Source: Paratinospora sagittata (Eukaryota; Streptophyta; Magnoliopsida; Ranunculales; Menispermaceae). Taken from it: a stretch of DNA of 64,000 bases. The first letter of the stretch is position 1. Every line of letters begins with the position of its first letter. The stretch spans positions 8,827,729-8,891,728 of the forward strand of contig CM069600.1 in the NCBI GenBank assembly GCA_035771175.1, in the 5' to 3' direction. Below the pieces are notes generated by a model that had not been told where the DNA came from, searched no databases, and was given only the letters and a program-made list of their open reading frames with translations. Below are positions 43,144 to 55,615 of this stretch, piece after piece. Made by a program: the position numbers and the translations under genes.

Positions 43144-45856
43144 GTGAAATACATGGATGCCTAAAGATAGAACTATTTTGATGTGAATATTGACAAAAAC
43201 TAATTGAGAAATCATCAAGCAAAGATTAAAAAAAGGCACAACTCTGTCAACTTTTATCTTGTTGCACCATCTCGTATGCTTTGCTTTATATCCAGCTTTT
43301 AGACAATTTTGACATTCCTCTCCTTATTTTGGTAACTTGGGTTTTTTTTTTTTTTAGAAGAAATAATGTTAGTAATTAGTTGTATAACTAACTCAATCAC
43401 TATACCGCATTTTCGAAGAGATATCAGACCCGTTTTTTATCCATTAATCTTTTTCACCCCTTAAAGTGAGGCAGTGGCAAGAGTTGAATCTAAAACCTTT
43501 GAGTTCAAAAGTTACCTCTTTACTAAATGCACTAACTCCATGTTAACGTAACTTGGGTTATCCAGACTAGTTTATAAGCACCGATTAATCCTAAGGGTAA
43601 GCCCTAATAAGATTAAGAGTAACATCCCCTCAATAAGTGTTTAGATGCCCCATGTCCAATGATGCGGAATATACATAAGTTTTCAATTTTATTAGAATTT
43701 TTATTTATTTTATTTATTTATTTTAGAGTTGTATTTAATTAGAATTTTCGAGAGAGTTTGATTGTTAAAGAATCTTAATTAGTATCAGTTTTAAAATTAT
43801 ATTTAGTTATAAATATTTTAGGATGTAATTTTGGAAAAACACTCATTATTAATTATTGATTATTGATGTCAATGAGGTATTGGCACAATGAGGTGTTGGC
43901 GCAGTTAGTTGTCAACTCTATAGACATTGTATGGGTTATGAGTTTGAGTCGCGAAAGAGTAGTAGTTTTTTAAATTACGTGTCATGGCGGATGTCTGTAC
44001 AAGGTTCGTAAAAGCTATGTCAATGTGTAGGTTACGAGCTGGACGGGAAAAATAAATTTTTAAACTCAATTTAAGCTGGTTCATGTCATTGGGTGATCAT
44101 TATAATCCTATCATGTTAGTGCAGGGATTAAGAGGTTTAAAAACTGAGCTTAGTAACTATGAATAGTAAATATTGTATGTTTATATTTTTTTTTTTTAAA
44201 AAAGGAAAAAAATATGAATGATTGATTATTAATTTTATAATTTAGATACACGTGGAATAAAGTAACTTTTTTATATTATCATTTCTGTTTTTTTAAGAAA
44301 AAAGTAGAATATGGGGAATACGAGGACACGTGGATGTCACTTATTATTTTTAAAAGTTGTACAGTTACGTCACTCACGATCAACTATATATATAATAGTT
44401 GGATAAATAAATTATAAAATCACAAGCTTTTTAAAACTCTTTTATTTATTTATTTATTTATTTATTTTAATTTTTAATGACAAAAGTGTCCCCATTATGG
44501 ACCTAAATTTTCAAGTTGAGTCCAAGTATACATCACAACGTAAAAAAGAAGCAATAGAATACTGTGGTAATATTTTTATTAAATGACACGTGTTGCATTC
44601 CTAACCACAGAAGAATTTAAAAAATACAATGAAGTTGAAGTTACACCGGGGAGCACGTGGCTTGCATGAGTGGGTCCATTAGCACAGCGCAGAGATGGTA
44701 CTGTAGACGGGCGCTCCAGACTGGCTAATAAAAAATATATATACTTCCTCAATAAATATATTTTTAGTAATTTTACAATTAATAATATCTTTTTAACAGA
44801 AATGTAAATTTTTTTTCAAAAGCAGGTGGAGATGGGTAAAAAAAAATTCGAAATTAAAAGAACATAGTAGAAAAGCTATTTAGGGGTGACAAAAATCGGG
44901 TATGGACACATACGAATATAGACAGTGTCTTATACTAACAGACATATAGTATATTCATACCCGGCCTGATTTACAAAAGAGATAGCAATTATTCAGTTGT
45001 AACTGTATGTTTTAAAAACTGAGTAGTCTGATTTTGTTCATTTTTGCACACTTTTTCAATTTTTTTTTTTTTGTTACCATAATTGTTAAATTTGATTTAT
45101 TATAATATGAATGAATTATAATTAAGTAGGAATCGAATTACCCCCTTCTTAAGCCTATGTCCGGACTCAATTGATTTTTAAAATGAACATAAAATTTATG
45201 TTCGTACACGACCCGAAATTTAAAAAATTTTGTCCCAACCCATTTTAAATATAGCTGTTAATATTTAGAATAAGCCCTTGTTAAAAAAAATTAAATTACC
45301 ATATCACTTCTTACTATAACATTAAAACTTTTTTTTTTCCTATGTAAATGGAACTCAATAATAATGTGAGTCAGAGTAATACCAGAAGAATTACAAATGA
45401 AAATACGTAGGAAATGCTCCAAATATTTACATTATAATATGCATTATGCTGAGTACATATGAGCTAAAATAATAAGTTGGTAGATCAACTTACATACTTT
45501 ATTTTATGAGTTAACAATTAACTTATGCTGATTATGATTTATTTTAAAAATTATTCATTGCATCTAAGCATCATATGTCACATATATAAAAGCCATCTAT
45601 GTAAATTAACATAGATTCTAATAATAAAAGAGTTTACTATAAATTGAAATACTATTCTAACTATAAAAAAAAAAATTATAACTATATGTACAATTACATC
45701 TTTATATGATCCTTAAATTATGTATTACATACATCAAGATATGTAATACATATATATCGAATTAAAAAAAATACATATATATATATATATCTGAGACCAT
45801 ATAACGATGCAATTATACTTATAATTATACTTATTGTATAACATTTTTTTTTCAAT
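43144..45856. other. AT-rich intergenic, no gene seen
   Basis: Homopolymer and TTTA runs (for example 44440-44466). Possible very old SINE-like boxes near 43895-43965 (GCGCAGTTAGTTG ... GGTTATGAGTTTGAGTCG), not firm. No coding signature. Confidence 0.4.
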
Positions 45857-47677
45857 TTAAATACGTGTGATGAGAAGAGGAAGCGACATCGAAGGCATAT
45901 CGTGATCATCGTTATCCATAAATTGGTGAGTCGAGTTCGATTCACCATGGATTTCAAGGACCCGTCTTCTACATTCCTCTGCGGCGATCAACCCCGTTGC
46001 GTAGGCGCCATGAACGGTCCCTTGATAGCTTGAACATGTTGCTTCACCAGCAAAGAAGACATTGCCTACACGACTCCTTAGCTTCTCATACTGATCATTG
46101 TTCTTACCTACGACATTGTAACTATATGATCCTAGTGAATTCACATCTGATTCCCATCTAGAAACTAGATATTGAATCTGCATATATATATAAGTAACCA
46201 AGTAATTATTAAGAGCTAATTGGCTATTACTAATATATATTACCAATATTTATTATTTATTTAAATAAAAAATAAAATAAACTTTCGTAGAAAATTTTTA
46301 ATAATTTTAAAATTTCAACAAAAATGATCTAGTGTTCTCATTATATTTAGTATATATTACATGTGTATATATATGTGTATATTTGATATACGATTCAGAT
46401 ACAATTTTCTATACCCGAAAAACGAAAAAACATACCATAACAAAAACGAACATGTGTTTGATTGGTTTTTCTTAAAAGTTTTGAATTATAAATCAAACAC
46501 AACTACTCACCGGTTCAAGGCCTCGGGAAGGATTGTTTTTAGCTGGAGGAAAGAGAAATTAGCAGCGTCTTCATCGGACATTTTCTCGATCTCAACAGCT
46601 GGCCGGCCGGAATATAAACAAGAACAGGGTGGCCTGTTGCTTTGTGAAGGTTTAAGAAGTAGCTGCATTCATGTTTAGTAGAAGCAACAACTCCCAAAAA
46701 CTCTACATTTGGGCAGAAAGCCTTGTTAAAATGCAAAGCTATCTTGTTCTCAATACCAATTCCAAGGTCTTCTGTGGCTTTTTCTTTCCATTTTGGCAAG
46801 TTTGGCTCAAAGCTTATATGTTTAGCTTTAAGAACACCAAGTGGTACTGTGACTATAACTGCATTAGCTGCAAATGTTGTTCCATTTTCAACACTTTCAC
46901 ACAATTGTAATTTCTAGTAATTTTGTTAACCCTGTGATTGAGGCGGATGTCGAGTCCTTTGGCGAGATTGTTCAAAACTGGAAGATAACCCTGAATCATA
47001 AGACCATGACCACCCGAGAGCAGTTCTTCCTAGAAAAAAAAACATTGTTTTACAATTAAAACATTTGGCTGGTACAAATTCAATTTCTTATTCACTATTT
47101 TTTCTTATAGTAAGAAACTTGCTTGATCCCAGTGCAAGTGAGATGGTATTAGCATCAGTAACAAACCAACCTTCCATTCGGCACAAAGTACCATTGCAGT
47201 ACTCTGCGAGCAAACCCTTCTAGCCTACAATTAATCAAATTTACATTTTATATGCTAAGCTAAGCGCGATAAATATCAAAAAAGACGAAGACGAAAATGA
47301 AAAAGGAATAATATTGATAGAACCTTAAATCGGGCCGCCTTTCTAAAACAATTGTGAAGGCTTCCCACATAGACATGTCTTTGCTACATTTCTCTCAAAC
47401 TTTATCCGTTTGGAATCATCAAAACAATTCATTCAATAAAAATAAAATAAAAAATAAAAGACTCAATTCATGAAGAGAACAAGAAGCATAAGCATAATCA
47501 CAAAAGAACTCCCATGAATTATAATAATTAAGTTTGGATACATATAGCTAAATCTCTAGTTTGATCAAATGCACGAAATAGCCAAGGCATGAATGAAGCA
47601 AGTCTATATATATATATATATATATATACCTCTCTCAAAATGCTTTGGAAGACGTCACCAACCTTTCTCACTAGTTG

Positions 47678-48707
47678 TCACACCTGAGTTGTGCAAGCGC
47701 CCCCTACCCAGGGTGATGAGTACCTCCGCAAGGCATACTCCAGTCATAGCACCACATAATATTGTCTCATCTGGGTTGCGCAAGCGCCCCATACCCAGAT
47801 CATTTGTCCACACTATTTGAGAAGAATGAGAAACGAGTTCCTCAAGAACTAGTGTCACACCTAGGTTGCGCAAGCGCCCCATACCCAGTGTGATGAGTAC
47901 CCCACAGGGCATACTCCAGCCATTATGAAGCCATAATATTGTCCATCCCGTCACACACCCACGGTGGTATGGGGACGCACCCCCGGGATCATTTGTCCAC
48001 GCTATTTATCATGAATAGTGCAGGGCCTCCCCCGAATTCGAACCTCAGGCCTCATATAGGTTGATTTCGTAATCCGAGTAGCCACTGAACCATTTACATA
48101 AGGCCTTTTTGTCACACCTGGGTTGCGCAAGCGCCCCATACCCAGTGTGATGAGTACCCCGCAGGGCATATTCCAGCCATTATGGAACCATAATATTGTC
48201 CATCCCGTCACACACCCACGGTGGTATGGGGACGCACCCCTGGGATCATTTGTCCACACTATTCATCATGAATAGTGCAGGACCTCCCCACGATTCGAAC
48301 CTCAAACCTCATATAGGTTGATTTCGCAATCCGAGTAGCCACTCAGTATGTGACGGGATGGACAATATTATGGTTCTATAATGGCTGGAGTATGCCCTAC
48401 GGGAGTACTCATCACACTGGGTATGGGGCGTTTGCGCAACCCAGGTGTGACAAAAATGCCTTATGTAAATTGTTCAGTGGCTACTCGAATTGCGAAATCA
48501 ACCTATATGAGGTATGAGGTTTGAATCCGGAGGAGGCCCTGTACTATTCATGATGAATAACGTGAACAAATGATCCCGGGGGTGCGTCCCCATACCACCG
48601 TGGGTGTGTGACGGGATGGACAATATTATAGTTCCATAATGGCTGGAGTATGTTCTGCGGGGTACTCATCACACTGAATATGGGGCACTTGTGCAACCCA
48701 GGTGTGA
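47678..48707. mobile_element. Composite foldback of TCACACC-family MITEs inside pseudogene exon
   Basis: Ends TCACACCTGAGTTG and CAACCCAGGTGTGA. Flanks CACTAGTTG (47669-47677) and CACTAGTTC (48708-48716) agree in 8 of 9 bases, a Mutator-size duplication. Inside, a MITE unit of about 260 bp occurs at 47855-48112, again from 48113 to about 48345 in the same orientation, and inverted at 48350-48450 and 48451-48707, so 47811-48345 and 48350-48753 fold on each other. A short separate fragment lies at 47678-47790. An inverted 44-bp copy of host exon 5 is at 47811-47854. Confidence 0.85.
47811..47854 (+). repeat. Inverted copy of pseudogene exon 5 inside the foldback element
   Basis: Reads TTTGAGAAGAATGAGAAACG and on to CTAGTG on the plus strand. 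The same words occur on the minus strand at 48749-48708, which is exon 5 itself. About 4 of 42 bases differ. The inverted copy has CGA where the exon now has the premature TGA. Confidence 0.85.
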
Positions 48708-50056
48708 CACTAGTTCTCGAGGAACTCATTTCCCATTCTTCTCAAAGAGTGCAAAGCTACACAAATCATGCACAGTGAAAATTAATTATAAGTTGCAAAG
48801 AGTTAATGAAAAAAAACAAAAATTAGTTTGAGATTATATGATCAGGAGATTTAATTACCTTTGTAAATCGTGGTCGAACAAGACAAGAGTCATCATCATT
48901 GGTTCGGTATAGAGGTAGACCTAATCTTCTTATCAATGGTGCCAATTGCACATACCATGCAACCTTAAAGCATATAACATAACACATAATATAAGATCCA
49001 ATTTAATTTGATTATTAAAAAAGTAAACTTTTTTTTATTTTATAATAACTTATGATAAGGATGCGATTGGTTTATAATTTAGATACAATTTTTTGTATTC
49101 AAAAATATGAAAACGCAAAAAATATATTTGGTAAGTTAAAATCTGAAAATAGTTTCCTAAAATTTACAAAGAAAATAAATTATTTTTAGTTTATTGTTTT
49201 TTGAATTTTTACTTTTTACGCTGTATTCAAGTTTTTTGGATCACAAATCAAATGCAATACTTTTTAACAATATATACCATGATGCGCCCATGTCAACAGG
49301 AAAGCCAAATGAGTAGTCAGTAGTGTGGATTCGCCCGCCAAGCCTACCTTGTGATTCCAACAAAATCACATGAGATAATTTAGAGTTTAAAATTTAAGAT
49401 TAATAAAAACAACAAAATCAGGCAATAATAATAATAATTCAAGAAGCAATGCTTGATGCTTATCTTTAATTATAATTTGTATATGCCCAATAATAATAAT
49501 AATAAACTTTTATACCTTAAAAGAGGCAACATGTCGAGCACGAGCAGCTGAGACACCAGACATGATGAGGATTGTCTCCTTTTTGATATTTTTTGAATAG
49601 ATAAAAGCTATAAAAATAAATAAATAAATAAATATGATGAATCTTCTTAACATTACAGCTATTATTATATTAAATAAATTCATTGATGCATCAAGTCATA
49701 AGGAAGGAAAAAAAAACCTTATGTTATATATGTGAAAAAATTGTATGTATAATTAATCAAATATATAATAACACCATTAAATTTTCATATTATATGGTAA
49801 TTATAAGATAATACCAAGAACAGATAATCAAACACAGAGACTTAATAACATCAAATCTAGACCCCCCAAAAAAAAATAAAAAAATTAGATATTTTAAGCA
49901 AAAAACCAACTTGGAAAATTCCCCTATTTCATATTAAAAAACCAAAATCACCTTGAAATTCTTCAATAATTTCAAAAAAAAAAAAACAAATAAAGAAAGA
50001 AAGAAAGAAAGTTTTTTTTCAGTAGAGATTTTCTTACTCTGTTGTCTGGACTTCAT

Positions 50057-50683
50057 TTTGATTGAAAGTATCAAAGTAAAATGTAGAAATGATTCCAAAG
50101 TGAAGATGAAGGAAAGAAGAGACTGAAAGAGATTTTAATTTATACAGAACAAAAAAAAAAAAAAAAAAGAGCACGTGATTTGCATGTGTACGTCTACACA
50201 AAATCATCATCCTGTGCAGACATTGTACCCTGCACCGCCAATCCAGAATCGCCAACAAATTCACAAAAAAAAAAAAAAAAAAAAACATTTATGAACCTTA
50301 TAAAATGAAAAAGCAGTAAACATTTTCATCTTCTGCTCTTGCATTTGTGATTCTCAATTTCGAACTTTCTTGAAGAAAAAAAAAAAAAAAAACCCTAATT
50401 TTATTTTTTCAGTTAAAAAAAACCCTAGAAATCTCAGGTTTTTTCTTTTGATTTTTTGGAGGAAAGACGAGATTTTTGTTGTTGTTGTTGGTTTTTGGTT
50501 TTGAGAGATCGTGTAAACGTTAGATACGCATGAGCTGGTTGGTTAATCTGGGGATTTCTTCGAATTCAGGCCATTTTATAACCTGCCTTTTGATTTTTGT
50601 TCTTCATTATTCACCTCAGTTACCACCCTCTTTGTTTAATTTCCAAAAACAACCCTTGGAGCCTAGATTTGATCTTAATCGTT
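50057..50683. promoter_or_regulatory. Divergent upstream region between the two polyamine oxidase copies
   Basis: 627 bp separate the two start codons. It contains long A/T runs (50149-50168, 50263-50285, 50376-50392), a G-box core CACGTG at 50172-50177, and pyrimidine/purine-rich leader-like sequence from about 50330 (cttctgctcttgcattt, gttgttgttgttgg) that fits the 5' UTR of the intact gene. No obvious TATA box was assigned. The role is inferred from position only. Confidence 0.5.
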
Positions 50684-53600
50684 ATGGAGTCCAGAGACCA
50701 GAGTAATCATCGTCAATTGAAAAGAGGTTTGTTTATTTGTTTGTTTTTTTTTTTTTTTAATAATTTTTTCTTTTGTTAAAAAACGTTTAATTTTTGGGGT
50801 ATTTAAGTTGTTGGTTGATGATGATCTAATGAATTTCTGATTTCTTTTTTCTTTTCTTTTTTATTCTTTTTTTTTGGTTTAATGTAAAAAAAATTCTGAT
50901 TTTGTGTTAATGATTGGGATCTAGCTTGATTTGGAGTTTTTTTTTTAATTGATTTTTCTAAGAGTGTCACTCTTGGATCAATTGCATCTTTGCTGACAGA
51001 CCCTTTTGGTTTTTTACTTGTTTGTTATGATTATTTGAGAGCTTGATCTTGTACCTGATCATCCATAGTTAACTCTTCTTTTTCTTTTTCTTTTTCTTAA
51101 GTTATGTTAATTGGATTTGATCAGTAATTAATTTCTTCAGTTATTGTTATGTTGCTGCAATCAGCTGTGAATTGCTTGTAGTCCTTATTCCTTCATCATC
51201 ATCATCATCTGTATGGAGATTAAGGAAATATATTCAATCTGCTTAATGGGTATATATAAATAATTGCTGTTCTCTAATAAATAAAAATTTTAATGATCAA
51301 TGCAGCATATATACCCTTTCAACTTCTCTCTGTTGTTTTCACATGACGGTATAATTATTTATAGGTTAAGAAATAAGGAGATTTTCTATTACATCCAGAA
51401 TTTTGCTTCTTTTATAGCTGTAATTGACAGACTGTTTATAAAAGCTATTATTTCTTTTGATATTTGAATATTTAACGAAACGTGCTTGATGTATTGATGA
51501 ATTAATTGAATGTAACATATACTTGTAATATTAAGATTTAACTTTGTTGCAATTGACATTTGTGATCACCTAATTTAATTTTTCATCTTCTTGTAGCTTC
51601 TGCCTATTCAAATGTTGAAAGAAAACAATCCTCACCTTCAGTAATTGTCATCGGTGCTGGATTTGCCGGTATTTCAGCTGCCCGTGCTCTACATGATGCC
51701 TCCTTTCAGGTATAAAGTTATTTTAAGTTAAGATGTTATTACATAAGTTCACTAGTAGTTTTGTTGAATGCTAAATCTGTTGTTCGGATGGATTGATTTG
51801 ATGACTTTCAGGTCATTCTTTTGGAATCACGGGATAGGGTCGGTGGGCGAATACACACTGACTACTCATTTGGCTTTCCCGTCGATCTAGGTGCTTCATG
51901 GTATGCTTTTTATTTTTTAATCTTTTTATGAACCATGGTTGCCATGATATATGAGTTCCATATATTGTTTATAAATTGGATCTGTGTGTTATCTGCTATG
52001 GTTCAGGTTGCATGGTGTGTGCAAGGAGAACCCCTTGGCACCGTTGATTGGAAGATTGGGATTACCCCTTTATCGAACCAGTGGTGATAACTCCGTGTTG
52101 TATGACCATGACTTGGAAAGGTACGTTTTTTAACCTTGGAACCTCAACTCTTTGGATCTAGTCCAGTTTTAGCATTCTCCACATGTATGCACACTACAAG
52201 AGACTGGACCAGTCATTTGGTGGCTTCATATACAAATGATCTTCAGGCATAACTCCTATTCCATTCAAAAAATTAATGCCATCTATATTTCAATAATCAT
52301 CTACTTTTCTAAGGAGGATATCCACTCATTGGATGGTTTTGGTTTTTCGTTGTCTGATTAGAGATGGAGACAAAAACAGAGGTGGCTCGCCTTGTAAATG
52401 TCCAAGCCTTTGTATTAGCAATACAAGGGTTTCATATTTGAATTCTATACTGTGAAATGGGTTTTAACGCTTCTATTATGTTAATTTTTGTTGTATGTTC
52501 TGCAGCTATGCACTCTTTGAGAAAGACGGGAAGCAGGTTCCTCAAGACCTAGTGACAAAGGTTGGCGAGGTTTTTGAAAACATTCTAGAAGAGGCATGTA
52601 TTATTTTTCTTTTCCATCTTGAATGTTTTGTACACTTTGTTTTAGTGGTACCAACTTGAGAAGCACCTGCCACTTTTCACAATTGATTCTTATTCTTTTG
52701 TGAGTGCATCGGGTTCCTTGGGTATTCATCTTTTCCTTTTATGAGGATGTTAAATGTATTTGTGCTTTTGGTGATTACAGACAGATAAAGTTAGACAAGA
52801 ATGTAGTGAAGACATGTCAATACGCCAGGCCTTTGCAATTGTTTTGGACAGGCAGCCTGAATTAAGGTTTTGTTAATGTTCCCGTTTTTTTTTTCCTCAG
52901 TCTACAATAGGAGTTATTATTTTCCCCTTCTTCTTTTCCTACTATGTTTGGTTTAGAAAAATTGAGCTTGGTTGCAGGCAAGAAGGGCTTGCTCATAAGG
53001 TACTGCAGTGGTACTTGTGCCGAATGGAAGGTTGGTTTGCTGCTGATGCAGATACTATCTCACTCAAATGCTGGGATAAGGCAAGTTTTCTGTACTTGTT
53101 CTAATGTTCCTTGTTCTATTTGGAACTTTGATATAGCATGTGTGGTGCACTTTCTTCTTTATCTGGAACATTAAGTATGTTCATATATGTCAAACTATCA
53201 CCTAGTTAGTGAAATAATTGACTGAAAATTGCAACTCAAGAATATGTATTAACACTTTGGGATGTTGACACCTAGTATATTTGTGGGTTCAAGTCCTTCA
53301 CGAGTCAGTGTAAAAAAAAGTTAAATTAATTGGGTCCTTTAGGGGTTGTCCCTAAAATTATGAATTTTTATTTGTTTTACCATTTAATAAGTCATAATCA
53401 GATTTTGGCGAGTAAATATTTGCTATGTAACTACATATGACGTGCTTAATCATGTATTGGGCTTTTTTTTTTGCCTTTTATTTTCTGTTGGAAAGGGGAT
53501 GGGAAGAGAAGGAATATAGGTGGCTGCAAGTTTATACACACCTATAGTGGCAATAGGAAAATATAGGTTTTGTTGCCAAAAAAATTAAAGAACGGTATCT

Positions 53601-55615
53601 TTTGAGGTCTTGAAGGTGCAAAAAACTGTTCTGTTAAATTTGTTGAGGCAGAGGACAATCATCACATTCAAGATGCCTTTTTCATATCACTTTGTTGCAT
53701 CTTTTTCTTAAACAGTTGCATAACTTTGTCCTGTTTTCTATTTGTAATATATCTTTGAAAGCTAGTAATTGATTCCTTGTATGCTATGTGAGGTCCTTCC
53801 TGTCTATGTGATTTAGTTAGTATACAAAACTTGTTTTAAAATTAACTCCCATTTTATATGGAGAACAGGAAGAGCTTCTTTCTGGTGGTCATGGTCTTAT
53901 GGTCCGGGGTTATCTTCCAGTGATAAACACTCTTGCCAAAGGTCTTGATATTCGCCTGGGTCACAGGTATTAGTCGATCAATCCAATCTACAGGCATATT
54001 TAATTGTTACAATTTATCCCCTTCTCTCTTTAGTTAGCATTTGTTTATTCTTGTCTTATTCTTCAGGGTTACAAAAATAGCAAGACGTTATAATGGGGTG
54101 AAAGTCACTGTTGAGGATGGCCGAACATTTGTAGCTGATGCAGCTGTAATTGCTGTACCTCTAGGCATTCTCAAAGCCAAACATATAAGCTTTGAGCCTA
54201 GGCTACCTGAGTGGAAAGAACAAGCTATTGCAGACCTTGGAATTGGAATCGAGAACAAGGTAGCTTTGCACTTTGACAAGGTTTTCTGGCCAAATGTGGA
54301 GTTCTTGGGAGTGGTTGCTTCTACTTCTTATGGTTGTAGCTACTTCTTAAACCTTCACAAAGCAACAGGCCACCCAGTACTTGTTTACATGCCTGCTGGG
54401 CGTTTAGCTGTTGATATTCAGAAAATGTCTGATGAAGTGGCAGCAAATTTTGCTTTTCTCCAACTAAAAACAATTCTACCTGAGGCCTCCGAACCTGTAA
54501 GTATCAACCTTCCATGTTTTGTTAAACAAGAGGATTACCTGGGCCATGTCTTCACCAACCTTTGCTTTTGACACCAAGTACATATGTTGTATCTTCTATT
54601 TAGCCTTTGCTTCTGACACCAAGGCGGAGAACTGGCCAATGATAATACCCGTTTGGCATCTGATTTTAAAGCTGTTTTTAAAATAAGCTTTTAAAAACTT
54701 GATTTTAGAGTTCATTTTTAGAAAAATAAATAAATAAAATGAAAACAACTTTTTATAGTATTCTTGTTTCTTTCATAAATTTCAAAGTAACAGTTTTTGA
54801 ATTTTCTGAAAACAGTTCAAACAAACAAGTTTTCTAGGATTCTTGAATTTGAACTGTTTTTAAATTGTATGCCAAACGGGTTAACTGTCTCTATGAGATC
54901 ATTGTGATTCATTTGCAAAATATTGTTAACTGCCTTTAAAGAATGATTAGATAGTTTGGGTCATATAATTGTTTGATTTGTGACTGAGGTGACAGGGTGG
55001 CACCTGTTGTACCGAGGCATGTATGGACATACACAATACAGGTAGGTAACACATGAGTTGGCCTGAGTTTCTTATTTAGAGAATGTGGGTAGTGATTAAT
55101 AAGGATTTAAATGCACCCTTCTAATCTGAATCTTATGCTGTATGTCTCTAAAATTAGTTAAGCATATCATCCTTAAAAAAAAGGCCCTGAAACGAAGTTC
55201 TAGACCCTGATTATGACTTTAGATCGCCATAACTATGTAAATTAACGAATGCCCAACAATTCTCTAACCCCCTTTTATGCCTTCCTTCTTTAACATGTTG
55301 CAGATTCAGTATCTTGTTTCTCACTGGGGCTCAGATATGAACTCACTGGGATCTTATAGCTACGATGCAGTAGGTAAACCCCATGATCTGTATGAGAGGC
55401 TAAGGATCCCTGTGGACAATATCTTCTTTGCCGGAGAAGCAACAAGTGCGAGCTATCCAGGGACCGTTCATGGTGCTTATTCTACCGGATTGATGGCTGC
55501 CGAAGACTGCAGAATGCGGGTTCTCGAAAGATATGGGGAGCTCGATCTGTTCCACCCGGTCATGGGCGAGGAGTTAGCATCTGTGTCTGTCCCGCTTCTG
55601 ATCTCCCGCCTGTAA
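50684..55615 (+). CDS. PAO2: Peroxisomal polyamine oxidase, AtPAO2/PAO3 type (10 exons, complete)
   Basis: FAD-dependent amine oxidase that converts spermine and spermidine back towards putrescine, releasing 3-aminopropanal and H2O2 in peroxisomes (known for Arabidopsis PAO2/PAO3). Exons: 50684-50726, 51597-51709, 51812-51900, 52007-52120, 52506-52593, 52781-52866, 52978-53080, 53869-53966, 54067-54496, 55304-55615; all phases agree. The product is about 491 aa, the size of AtPAO2. Visible: GxGxxG FAD site (residues 34-39, GAGFAG), ESRDRVGGR (about 57-65), [19 protein letters not shown]-terminal FAD contact FFAGEAT (about 429-435), and the terminal peroxisomal signal SRL. The start ATG (MESRDQSN) matches the AtPAO2 start (MESR). 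Introns 5 and 7 begin with GC. No lesions. The divergent neighbour is a dead paralogue. Confidence 0.96.
52594..52780 (+). other. GC-AG intron 5 of the polyamine oxidase gene
   Basis: The exon ends ...ILEE (GAAGAG), the intron begins GCATGT and ends TTACAG, and the next exon reads TDKVRQE. The conserved protein sequence leaves no room for a GT alternative. The paralogous pseudogene has GTATAT at this donor. Confidence 0.85.
53081..53868 (+). other. GC-AG intron 7 of the polyamine oxidase gene
   Basis: The exon ends CWDK (GATAAG), the donor is GCAAGT, the consensus form of GC donors, and the acceptor is AACAG before GAAGAGCTT (EELLSGGHG). The pseudogene also has GCAAGT here. Confidence 0.88.

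Larger units (their letters stand above)
45857..50056 (-). pseudogene. Polyamine oxidase pseudogene, head to head with the intact gene
   Basis: Exon-by-exon paralogue of the gene at 50684-55615. Exons on the minus strand: 50056-50038, 49607-49516, 49369-49278, 48963-48859, 48756-48708 plus 47677-47630 (split by an insertion), about 47410-47324, 47224-47123, 47029-46511, 46177-45857. Lesions: the FAD-binding GxGxxG is deleted in exon 2; about 10 nt are lost in exon 4; a TGA and a 1-kb foldback insertion break exon 5; exons 3 and 6 have no AG acceptor; one T is inserted in exon 7; two 4-nt deletions and one 1-nt deletion hit the large exon. The intron between exons 8 and 9 is absent. The C-terminus reads TRI, not the peroxisomal SRL. 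The last exon remains open. Confidence 0.93.

Noticed and set aside
43895..44160. Old SINE-like sequence with A- and B-box-like words
   Set aside because: Boxes are weak, spacing unusual, no A-tail or target-site duplication found.
45857..50056. A second functional polyamine oxidase gene
   Set aside because: FAD motif deleted, several frameshifts, a stop, missing splice acceptors and a 1-kb insertion in an exon.
50597..50779. 60-codon frame overlapping the polyamine oxidase start
   Set aside because: Different frame from the conserved MESRDQ start, which matches the family and leads into exon 2 in phase.
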